A program made the position numbers and the translations under genes. Below are positions 44,200-53,486 of a DNA stretch of 64,000 nt, one piece after another (within the stretch, counting starts at the first letter, position 1; every line of letters begins with the position of its first letter). The stretch is from Actinernus sp. WN-2022 (lineage: Eukaryota > Cnidaria > Anthozoa > Actiniaria > Actinernidae), in the NCBI GenBank assembly GCA_030867875.1, contig JAOWCC010001634.1, positions 99,923,321 to 99,987,320 of the forward strand. Direction: 5' to 3'. The notes below the pieces were generated by a model. That model was not told the origin of the DNA, ran no database searches, and worked only from the letters and a program-made list of their open reading frames with translations.

Positions 44200-44865
44200 G
44201 CTCCGACCATCCGTCTTTCGCGGTCAATAATAATATGCAGTTAAATCCTCGTAAATGTAAGGTTATGTCGATTGACTTTTTACACTATAATAGTTGCGTG
44301 ATGCGACCCATTGCTACCGGCGGAAGCTATATAGAGTGCGTGAAGTCCTTCAAGCTTCTCGGTGTATTTATCTCAGAGGAACTCACGTGGGTTGTCCACT
44401 GCGATTATGTAGTCAAAAAAGCCAATCGGAGGCTGTATGCCCTGAGGCAACTCAAAAAGTGTGGTGTCCCTTCTGCGGACATCGTTATTATTTACTGTAC
44501 AGTAATTAGATCTGTCATAGAATATGCGTGTGTCGTGTATGCCAGCCTTCCATTATACCTATCTAATGCCCTGGAAAATATCCAGAAAAGGGCATTGTCC
44601 ATCATTTTTCCGCGTATTGTTTACGGCGAAGCATTGGAAAAGGCGGGTATCCCCACTCTAGCCGATCGTCGACTAGCGGCGTGTAAGAAATTTATAAGCA
44701 ACATTAAGCCGGGTAATCCCATCTACCCCCTAATACATAACAGAGTCATGATAAACTCATTGGCGCAGTACTCGCTGAGATCGGGCAAAGGCAGTTACCC
44801 AATGGCCACTAAAACTGACCGTTTTAGCAATTTCGTAACTGTGAAATTCCAAGGTATCTAAATTT
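44200..44865 (+). pseudogene. LINE C-terminal region, open frame
   Basis: A 208-codon open frame begins NNMQLNPRKCKVMSIDF just before the Met at 44235. It continues with SFKLLGVFISEELTWVVHCD, ANRRLYALRQLKKCGV, then VIRSVIEYACVVYAS and LENIQKRALSIIFPRI, ending at 44861 with a short FVTVKFQ tail. This is the complete post-RT region of a CR1/Jockey-like LINE (the NP.KC motif ends the RT palm). The RT itself is missing, so this is a 5'-truncated copy that stays open. Confidence 0.85.
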
Positions 44866-44886
44866 AACTTATATCATATAGTAAGG

Positions 44887-45001
44887 AGTTCTCAAGAAAA
44901 TGGGGAAGAAAAAGAAATTGAGAGCTTTTTTGGAATTCGAAACCCCGCTCTCCTGCTCGTAAAGCAGACGTCGCAACCACTACACTAAGCAACCATCGTC
45001 G
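44887..45001 (-). mobile_element. tRNA-derived SINE, family X copy 2
   Basis: The minus strand has A-box-like GCTTAGTGTAGTGG and B-box GGGTTTCGAATTCC, with CGACGTCTGCTTTACGAGCA between. Same family as 42925-43056. The 3' part carries TTGAGAACTCC-like sequence, as in copy 1. Confidence 0.7.
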
Positions 45002-45002
45002 C

Positions 45003-45309
45003 TCAAGCACCGGGGTGGCGCAGTGGTTAAGCGCTTCGCCTCTCACCTCTGTGGCCCAGGTTCGATTCCCGGATGGGGCGCCATATGCGAGTTGAGTTCG
45101 TTGGTATCTCGCCCTTGCTCCGAGGGTTTTTCTCCCGGTTGTCCGGTTTTCCTCCTTCCGCAAAAATCAACACGCTAAATTCCAATTCTATTTGTGGATT
45201 AGCCGGGACCTGGCTTTGATCAGCCCCCATGGTTGTTTCAGGTCTCGTTAGAAATTCAGAGAGTTTTTATTTTATTTTATTTTATTTTATTTTATTTTAT
45301 TTATTTTAT
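45003..45309 (+). mobile_element. tRNA-derived SINE with (TTTTA)n tail
   Basis: The plus-strand head carries an A box (TGGCGCAGTGGTTAAGCGC) and B box (CAGGTTCGATTCCCGG). A body follows with TTCTCCCGGTTGTCCGG, TTTTCCTCCTTCCGC and TTAGCCGGGACCTGGC. The element ends in an about 45-bp (TTTTA)n tail at 45265-45309. The central GTTTTTCTCCCGG segment resembles conserved central domains shared by SINEs of many invertebrates; I cannot confirm the family name from sequence alone. Confidence 0.85.
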
Positions 45310-45465
45310 GAAAATTAGTTCCCAGTCGTCTAGCGGCCACTACTAATATATTGTATTCTTGGTCAATCAGAGGTCGGAGCATCCCTGTATTTAATTAGCC
45401 GCTACTTTCTCTCGGAGTAGCCACCATCTTGGATCTGACCGAGAAGACCCTGGGTACGAGGTTGA

Positions 45466-46656
45466 AGTATAAGTAAAAGTATAAGTGTGTTTGCCCATTC
45501 TCTCGAGCCAGGGGCTCATGATATAAACGCTCGACAAATTAATAGTAACAAAATATAAAATAATTTATGTAGTAGGACAATAAAGGGCATTACATTACAA
45601 CACGAATGGAAGCTAAGATAATTCTAGATTCAACTATATTTACATACACACATTGCTAAATACAGCTACACTAATACAAGACGATATGAGTGCGAAATCT
45701 AAGTTTAAGGTGTCAAAATTTAAGGGTATTAATGTAAACTAAGTAGATCAATTAAATAGGTGCATGTATGTAGTGGTTAGTGAGAGGCAGTTTTTACACT
45801 GGCGTCCAATAAAGTCAGACTTATTAAGATATTGCCGAAACTGTGTTAAAGAAGTTGTAGTTTTAGCTGCGGATGGAAGCTGGTTCCATATGTGAGATAC
45901 TGTGTATGAAGAGGAATTATGATGGAAAAGGCTGTTGTAGGATGGCTTTACTACGTTATTACCGCTACCTCTTAAGTTATAGCAAGGCGGTGACCCTAGG
46001 TTTAAAAATAATATATATATATATATATACATATATACAGGACCTTGATTTCTGAAGCATTTAAAGAATAAAATTAGAGATTGTACGTTTCGTCTATGTT
46101 TCAATGACCGCATTGAGGCCACGTTTTATAGTGTGTCTTGATCATATGCGTTATTACCTAAATTAAGTAGTGTTCGGATAGCATAGTTATTTGCAGATTC
46201 GATTTTGTTTCTAGGAACTTTACCAATGCCAAACAAAATGGGACTACAATATTCTAAATGCGGTAAAACGTACGCCTTATAGAGTCTTATCAAGTGAGCT
46301 GTTGGCATAAGATGCTTGAGCCGGCGCAGCGCCGCTATTTTCGCGTAAGCTTTCTTTAGCATTTCATTAATGTGTGGTTTAAATGTAAGGTCTTTATCTA
46401 TAGTCACACCTAGAATTTTCAAGGTGTCTTTCACAATAATAGTATCTTCATGGACTCTTAGGTCGTACGTATACTTTGATTTGCCTAAAGTCATGGCCTG
46501 CGTTTCAGCGTCAAATGATTTACTTGAAGAAAGTTATCAGAGAACCAGTTCGACAGGGACTTGATGTCATGGTTAAATAATGACATACTGGGTAGTTTCG
46601 TCAGCATACAGGCGCAGTGATGAAATATCAACAGCTTGATTAACATCTTTTCATTA
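45466..46656 (-). pseudogene. LINE with degenerate RT active site and C-terminus
   Basis: From 46656 the minus strand reads VNQAVDISSLRLYADETTQY, where the usual YADD is YADE. It continues with KSLSNWFSDNFLQVN, then (46126-46494) DTLKILGVTIDKDLTFKPHI, AALRRLKHLMPTAHLIRLYK and VLPHLEYCSPILFG. After a frameshift (45748-46122) the C-terminus has SYTVSHIWNQLPSAAKTTTS. A (TA)n microsatellite (46007-46030) expands the coding part by several Tyr-Ile pairs. The 3' tail is made of TTATACTT-type repeats at about 45466-45490. The 5' end is cut off next to a TTAA MITE. Confidence 0.85.
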
Positions 46657-46660
46657 TTAA

Positions 46661-47364
46661 AGTGCCAATAACCCCCAAAAAATATTTTTGACGTCTATTC
46701 TGTATAGCGCCCTGACAAAGAATTCGAAAAAATAAAAAGTGAAAAAACTAAACTTCGACGATTTTACTGGCGTCAAAGTTAGCGAAAACATCCGTTTTGG
46801 GCTTCCTGTTTCCAGTTGGAAGTCAGCGCGAGTCTTGGTGAGGGCCTGGAATTATGACGTCAATCGGGCGCATTTTACTACAACTACCAGAATCCTTTGC
46901 ACGGTTTCTTTTGTTCCTTTAATTTAGACTATTGTCTTGGTATTCTCAAAGGAGTTGGAAAATCTGAATAAGAAAAAGAATTCAAAAAGGAAAAACGTCC
47001 TATTATAGTCTAATCAATAGGAAATAAACTCCATCACAAGAAAGAGCACAACGAAATTAGTAAATTTACCAAGTTTGGTGATATTTCATTGGATATTTAT
47101 CATGTGGTGAGCTTGCAAGAGTCGCAGAAATAAGAGACGGTTGTATGGGATTGAACGAACGCCTGACTACATACATGTCACAGGCCACTGGTCTCCAGGC
47201 TCCCAAAGGGAATTGAAAACTGACGGCCACATGTTCTGGTTCTCAACTTTGAAACGCCGTAAAAAAAATACTGTTGAGTTTTAGCCTCCTATTTTTGCCT
47301 TAAGTTCTAAATAATGGTTTAAAGTTTCAATTCCAAAAAAATAATTTTTGGGGTTATAGGCACT
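46661..47364. mobile_element. 704-bp TTAA-flanked MITE, family A copy 2
   Basis: Near-identical to 25116-25821 along its whole length, with the same AGTGCC...GGCACT ends and TTAA on both sides (46657-46660 and 47365-47368). It sits at or near the junction between a truncated LINE on the left and the envelope-like region on the right. Confidence 0.9.
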
Positions 47365-47369
47365 TTAAG

Positions 47370-48411
47370 ATGTTTCGTGGAGGCAAACCTTGTAAGGGAC
47401 TTCGAGTCCTATTATCTTTATCTGTCCACGCACTTGAACAAGGGTATCCTTTATTGATCAATCCGATGACAGAATTTGAACATCATGCTAATAGAGCCAT
47501 TAATTTAAATATTTTACTCACTCTACCTAAACTTTCAAGTAGGAATTCGATTTGTACGGTGGAATATTTAACTGCGCTAAAATATAAGATAGGAAAAGTT
47601 TGTTATTCAGGACCGCTGACTCGCTCAGAACTTGTACTAATTACGTGTCCTAACTCTAAAACCATTGTGAAAGCTGACGCGCTAACAAAATGCTTTTCTC
47701 AAGGCACTTTCCTCTGTCCCGCTTGGTTCGGTTTACCATGGCAACCGGGATCAACGCTGACGTACCCACGTAACCATAAGAGGTTCTCATGTTACCATCT
47801 GGAACAACTATATCATCTTGGGAGGCCGGTACTATTTGTCAACGAAACACCAGTCTCTTCAGTTGCATAATGGAACATTGTCACTCTCTCCTCTCTCCAT
47901 TTACAAAATACCTTGTAATATGACTTCGACAGTTTTGGAAATTGGACTTGGGCCTTGTCCCACTTCCCTCACCTTCACTCTACCCATTTTTGCAAGCCAG
48001 CACGTAACCTATGTCCCGTGGTCTACTCCTTCAGATGAAGCAACTTTAAAGCTGCACTATGACTCGCTTAAGTTTTTACCGCCTCTAAAGTTTAACAAGT
48101 CTACACTAAACGCACTCGATGACACGTTTAAACAGATTGATGGTCGACTAACAACAGAACTGAAGCAAGTTCGCGCAGACATCGATAAAATCCACGAAAC
48201 ATCAGTGACTATGACTGCAGAAGTTCTGGCATATACCGCGTTCACTCTCACGCTTGTTCATTCAATTGTATTGGTCATCGGCGCCTACTTCTTGATGCGT
48301 AAACGTCTGGCCCACCCCAATGCGCAACAACACCCTGACATTGTCAAGCTTGCTGACAGTTATGATCAGTGCAGCGATCCGCGTACGGCCGATACCACAG
48401 CCACTGTCTAA
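47370..48411 (+). pseudogene. Envelope-like glycoprotein remnant of a retroelement
   Basis: Two overlapping plus-strand frames (47370-47870 and 47818-48411) look like one protein broken by a frameshift near 47815. The first part is a Cys-containing ectodomain with GKVCYSGPLTRSE and FLCPAWFGLPWQPG. The second has potential N-glycosylation sites (NGT, NMT, NKS) and a coiled-coil-like stretch (LDDTFKQIDGRLTTELKQVR). A hydrophobic segment of about 22 residues (about 48230-48290) is followed by RKR and a ~40-residue tail. Ectodomain, heptads, membrane anchor and short tail is the layout of class I-type envelope proteins of errantivirus-like LTR elements. There is no pol gene adjacent; a MITE and a LINE lie upstream. 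Non-envelope membrane protein is an alternative. Confidence 0.45.
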
Positions 48412-48465
48412 ATGACCCTCTTCACGTATCTTGTGCGTTAATGTACTATTATATTCCACGACAGC

Positions 48466-49117
48466 ATGTCTATCAATGAGATTACAACCACTCATTGCCT
48501 TATCTGTGCCAACGACAACTCAACTGCTACCATGCCTTGCTGTCAATCAATCAATCAATCAACAACTTTATTAACGTGTCTAAAAACTTCTAGCGCACCA
48601 CAGGTGGTGTACTAATCGGGGACACCTAAATATAATATATATGTATATATAAAAATCTGCACAATACCAACCCATCCATCAGAACTGCTTGGCGGATTGG
48701 TTCAACCGTTCCACTGACGATTCACGCCTCAAAACAAACACCTGTCCGTATTGCCGACAGACAATTTTGCCCGTACAACAGGCAGATATCGCTGCTGGAC
48801 GAGCACCGCAGTTCGTCGTCATTTTTCAACATTCATTTCCCCGGTGCTATAACTACGCTGGACTCTAGACGTCCACCAACTTACAGGTGCGGAATCGACA
48901 ACCGGCACCCGAAGCACGACTTCCGCGACACACATCTATACAAGATCCACCCCCTAATTGTGAACCAATTGACTGGGACTGGTACGGAGAACGGTTCCCG
49001 ACCACCTCAGAAGTCAGCCCGCCATACCGAGTACACGCTTCCGCTCGGGCTAAGGAATATATCTTTTCCCAAAAGACATTTACATGTAATAGTCCAACTA
49101 GTACTATGGACTGAGGA
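48466..49117 (+). pseudogene. RING-finger reading frame, split by a LINE tail
   Basis: An ATG at 48466, 55 bp after the envelope-like stop, opens a frame with the first RING pair HCLICAND and TMPCCQ. It is then interrupted at about 48543-48660 and resumes as IHQNCLADWFNRSTD and TNTCPYCRQTIL. The metal ligands read C-x2-C, C, H-x2-C and C-x2-C; one middle ligand is uncertain because the insertion falls there. RING fingers usually act as E3 ubiquitin ligases. The same frame passes a TAG (about 48867) and continues QPAPEARLPRHTSIQDPPP to a stop at 49115. It is probably a dead ORF of the same mobile element as the envelope-like frame, but it could be a host gene fragment. Confidence 0.55.
48543..48660 (-). 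mobile_element. LINE 3' untranslated end inserted in the RING frame
   Basis: On the minus strand this reads GGTGTCCCCGATTAGTACAC and then AATAAAGTTGTTGATTGATT, followed by (ATTG)n. An AATAAA plus a short microsatellite tail is the same architecture as the LINE ends at 8934, 24076 and 35606. The RING reading frame is continuous on either side, so this is an insertion into it. Confidence 0.75.
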
Positions 49118-51160
49118 TTTACCTCCAAAGATTATACAAGAACACTGACACCTTTCAAATTTCTAAATATATATATAGATATATATATACAGATGTCCTA
49201 CGTACATCATAACGAAACAATTAACAACAACAACAACGAAAAAGAAATCAGCTACCAATAACAAAACAGAGAAATGTGACATACAAGCCATTATCTCACA
49301 TTATTTAAGCTTGTTCTCATGTTTCTTTGTTTTAAATTTAGGATCACGCAAGTAAGCTCAAGGCAATTACACTTTTTTTTACCCTTGTTTGCCTACCACT
49401 TGCGTTATCCTCAATTCTCATTTAAATATGTCTATTTTCTTCGTATTGAAGTTTTATTAGTTTAACATTTATTCCGTTTAATCAGTATTTAGTAGATGAT
49501 TATCAGACCCCGTATATCTTAAGTATTTACTCACGTCATCAATTGCGGGCACCGCATGATTTCTTCAAAATCATCAGTTTTCATCATGATTAATACAAAT
49601 TCCGCTATACAATACAAAACAAAACAAGGTACACCTTTATCGATTCTGTTTTCGACGGAGCTCAAAGTAAGGACGGACAGATGTTAAGACAGGCTAAATG
49701 ACAAATTTGACTAAAAGGCTATCAACCTAAAAGTGGTTAGTCTAACCTTCCTTGTCCAACTTCACGTGCACCTTGTCTTGTTTGCCACGAAATTACAAAG
49801 ACGTAAAGAGATCAATAATAATTGCCAGGTAAGATCACCTGTCCGAAACCTAAGATTCTTTGTCGGCAGAAGTGGTGTCGATTAGACCAATTATTTAGCC
49901 TATAAGAAGTTGCAACGCGATAGCGTTAAGGTTTCAACCTGTCGAACTAAATATCTTTCCTGGGCAAACAATGGTTCTTGTTTGGCCACACGTCGCTGGA
50001 ATTTCAATAGCATTTGTTCTCGTTGCAAACGTACGTGTTGAACAGGTGAACTTACACGGACTTTAACAGAAAAATCCATGAGAAACGTTAAAGGACTGGA
50101 ATTATATTTTGCGCCGGTTTCACGACATTCAATTATTACTTTTAACACTCGCTTTCCTTGGCGGAGTTGTTATTCATCTTCAACAAGTTTCCTTTCATTG
50201 GCACTTGGCCGATTATAATTAATTCATTGTAAATAATTTTCCGTTCTATTGGGCATGGCCTTCGATAATCCAAAACACCAATTAGAATTTACAAATATAT
50301 TATCATTATAGTTGATTTCCGGTGTTTAAACTTCACCGGGCGGGGATAACAGCAGTTTTTTGTGCTGGGAATCTTAAGAAAATGTCGGGAATTGGTAAGC
50401 TCAGGGAATTTACCTGAGGAATCGTTGATGTGTCGGAACAAAATGAAAATAAATCGGGACAACTTTTGAGAAAACACACAACAGCTCAAACAGGCTTCAG
50501 TCGCACGATAGCCCAAAAACTACAACATATATTATTCATCTATTAACACCTTGGCATTTTTATCACCCAGTAACACTTCCTTGACTGACCGGCCGCATCC
50601 ACTACCTATTAGGTATACTAATTATTACTAATATGAGAGCCAAAGAAAGACTAATATTTCCAAAGAGATTAAGAGTATGAGCTCTTAAATCTATAATATT
50701 AGGGTTTAAATCGAGCTAGGTAAAATCATATAATGAGAATACATGCAACCTAGAAAAGTGAAATAAACAGTGTACACGCAAATTACAGTATATATTCTCC
50801 TTTAGGGGAGGGTCCATAAATTCCTCCTCTGTGAGTTTTAAGACCGCCCCTTCAACACAAGGAGTAGAGAAGTCAGGCCATTTAACGCGGCAGGAACATT
50901 CGTGATTACTTTCCCTCCTTCTATGAGATGAATTGTACCGCTGTCAATGTTAGATTTTGTATTCGGTAGAAGTGGTCTCATTTTTTCCAGAACTGACCAT
51001 CTGAATGACTAGGACTTTGGCTCAGTGCTTCCCAACAAAAGTTGCGGACTGCTGTTCTCTTTATACTGGACACTTTGTTTCGCTGTTTCCAGTACTTAGC
51101 CCAGTTAGCGTCAGTGCTGACTCGCCGAAATAAACCTGACTCGGGCGGCCAAAGGCCTGG
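49118..51160. other. No recognised gene; one weak frame
   Basis: (TA)n sequence lies at about 49165-49190. A minus-strand frame (49900-50187) has protein-like composition (MDFSVKVRVSSPVQHVRLQR, then EQMLLKFQRRVAKQEPLFAQ) but no family that I recognise and no splice evidence, so it is only noted. If an LTR of the envelope-like element exists it should lie around 49150-49600; I could not identify one. Confidence 0.4.
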
Positions 51161-51165
51161 TACGA

Positions 51166-51475
51166 TTAACAATTATAAAATATTATTAGAACTAGTCCGT
51201 GGGAAATTATTAGCCACAGTGGGTGACATGACGTTTGTATCTGCTGCCACTAGACTGTGGAACTCACATCTTCATAACATAAGTAGTTTGAAATCATTAT
51301 CAACTTTTAAGCATAGTATCAAGACTTTTCTTTTTAGACGTGATTAGGATTTTTATCGTTGTCTATATTTTATCATTTTTATATAATTATTACTTTATAT
51401 CACTTTGGAACTTGTAATGCGCCTTTGGTCATTGTTTAATGTCAATTGGCGCAATATAAATTTTAAATATTAATC
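51166..51475 (+). pseudogene. LINE C-terminal scrap
   Basis: The plus-strand frame ending at 51345 reads VGDMTFVSAATRLWNSHLHN and SLKSLSTFKHSIKTFLFRRD. This is the extreme C-terminus of CR1/Jockey-like LINEs (compare AKIWNSLHNEIRDSNSFPSF at 35.4 kb). The 3' untranslated part includes GCGCAATATAAATTTTAAAT. Only about 60 residues remain. Confidence 0.75.
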
Positions 51476-51567
51476 ATTAATATCATCAGAAGTATAACAG
51501 ATATATGCTAACTTATTGTGCTTAGGAAGGGAAATAATATTTATATGCATGGATATATTATACATAC

Positions 51568-53446
51568 CCTTTCCAGATGTTCGCCTTTCGTTGTTTCCAG
51601 TTCTTCCCTTGTTTCTTTCATTTTTACCTCCTTTCTCTTCTTTTCTTCTTCGTCTTTCCACTGCTCTCCTTCTTTCTTATATCTATGTTCACATGTTTCC
51701 TTTTTCTTTTCTTCATCTTCCTTCCATGTCTGTTCAAGGATATCAGCGGCTGAATTGAATTGACTGCCCAGACCTCTTATCAACTCCCAAACTGGTATAT
51801 AACCCTCAGGTGGTCCACGGTCAATTATAGCCCAAGTCGAGTTATAAGACAGGAGCTTTTGAAAGGTCTCAGGGTTAGATGCCGATGGCCCAATGGTTTG
51901 TATGGAATATGTGTAGCTAGTGGAGTTTTCATCAATCTTACTTCCTTCAGCTTTGCCGGAAGAACGGTTATGCTCAACCTTGACACCAGGCTCTATCCCA
52001 AGGCCGCTAGCAGAAATTCCAGCTTGTAGAGTGTTCACAGCTTCCGTTGCAAATTCAGATGTCACCATCTTGGTTTGACTCTCGGCGTCTGCAATGCTAA
52101 AAAATACGCCACCAAGGGTGTGTTCTCCGGCAGGAACATGGCTTCCATAGCGTTGCATGAAAGAACGAGCAGCTTCACTACTGTTCTTAGTCTTGGCGAT
52201 GTTTAATGCATATTCTCTCGCTGCCATGGGCAGCGTCATCTTTTCTCGTTCAAATTGGAATGATTTCATTGCAATCCGAATGTACTGCAGAACTGACACG
52301 CTAGTAGTGAGGGATTTATTAGTACGACAATCAGTCTCTTTGTGTTCAGATCCATATGCTCCCCTGACTTCTCCACCAACAAGTCCATAGAAGCCTCCTA
52401 CAGCAACACCAACACTGGTGCTTGATGATTTTACAATATCGACGTATTCCTTGGCAACTCCTTGTTTTGCAAATCTCATGCAATCTTTAACAATGCCTTG
52501 ACTGGGGTTAGAGATTTTCACGTCCAGTACCGAAAGAACCGGCTGGCCTGTTGGTTTTGGGGGCTCGTACTCAGAATGGTAGATACCACAGAGTGCACGG
52601 CCTCCACTGGCTTTAACCACGACCTCCTGGTAGCTGGTGTAAGATTCGGATGATTCTAAGACATTGCTGTAACTTTGAATTATTTTATTTAGATCTTGCA
52701 TCAGTTTTTCTGGCGAAACGTTTTTGTACCAATCAGGCGGAATTTCCATAGCGTGTGCGGTTGCATCCAATTTGTCTTTCAGTTCTTTTTTATTTATCAT
52801 CGTTAGCGCTTTTGCTTCGTTCATCAATTCCTTGGCTTTCTTCAGTTTCTCTACATCAACCAATTTCCTTTCGGTATTCTCTTTGGCTAGTTCGGGATCG
52901 TGTGGAACCGGGAGCAGGTGTTGCAACTCAGTCTCAGCAAGTCTTGCCAATTGCGTAATGACATCCAATACTTTTGGGCTAGTGCTCAGTTCTAAATGAC
53001 GCAGAGAGGGAGCCATCTTGAAAATAATATTCTCCCATTCTTTTGGAACATCGATTTCCTCGGACTTGTGTCCACCAATGACTTTTGTAATTTCTGGTCC
53101 TATTTGTTTTCTGATAACTCCCAGACTGGCTTCTTCGTCTGTGCCTTCATTTGAATATAGATATTTGGCAAGTTCTGGCTCGTTCGTCAGGTTCTTCAAC
53201 ACAAGCACGAGTCCTTCTAAACCCAATCCCTTTTTCTCCATCATATCCTTCAGTTCTTTACTTAAACCTCGACAAGCGACGGCTTGGAGCTCGTGTAGCA
53301 GTTTCTGTTTTTCATTGGCATCTTCCACGGCTTGGATGTCTTCGTGCAGCCGTCGAATCTGCCCTTCGCATGTAGTAGGGTCATCGTCTGGTAGAGAAGC
53401 AATTTCCTTCCTTATTTCATCCGGAGTCATTTTTTGCGTTTTAAAC
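51568..53446 (-). CDS. MACPF/perforin-domain protein, large exon
   Basis: The exon starts after an acceptor (TGTTTTTTTAG, ending 53447); the first ATG (53430) gives MTPDEIRK. It encodes 621 residues to Arg621, where the donor GTATGT begins at 51567; reading on gives only 12 residues before a stop in the intron. Residues 1-270 are mainly charged and helical. The MACPF core spans about 280-560: a glycine-rich hinge area (GVAVGGFYGLVGG, 340-353), the family signature RYGSHVPAGEHTLGGVFF (427-444) and YNSTWAIIDRGPPEGYIPVW (529-548). A highly charged coiled-coil-like tail follows (570-621). MACPF proteins oligomerise and form membrane pores in immunity, venom and development. No signal peptide is visible at this start, so the real N-terminus may lie in an upstream exon. 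The 3' exons were not identified. A MITE begins 40 bp upstream of the acceptor. Confidence 0.85.
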
Positions 53447-53486
53447 CTAAAAAAACAGACCCTCATTTTAACACGATAGTGTTTAA

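Larger units (their letters stand above)
42683..45463. mobile_element. Composite of nested inverted-repeat elements (CCCAGGGTCTTCTCGG family)
   Basis: The left end (about 42683) reads CAACCTCGTCCCCAGTGTCT, TCTCGGTCAGATCCAAGATG and GCGGCTACTCCGA. The right end (about 45463) is the inverse of CTCGTACCCAGGGTCTTCTC with the same continuation. At 42737 the left arm breaks into AGAAGACCCTGGTAAAGGCT, whose inverse occurs at about 44155-44178. There the outer arm resumes (CTCGGACGTGCGGCTAAATA, matching the right arm). So a ~1.44-kb element appears nested in the outer one. The outer interior also holds a LINE end and two SINEs. Borders are approximate. Confidence 0.55.

Noticed and set aside
45010..45082. 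Functional tRNA gene
   Set aside because: The acceptor and T stems do not pair properly, and the sequence continues into a SINE body with a (TTTTA)n tail.
49900..50187. Minus-strand frame as a confident gene
   Set aside because: The composition looks protein-like, but there is no domain, splice site or neighbour evidence; it is only mentioned in the gap entry.
52755..53479. Plus-strand frames of up to 153 codons
   Set aside because: They are antisense shadows of the MACPF exon.
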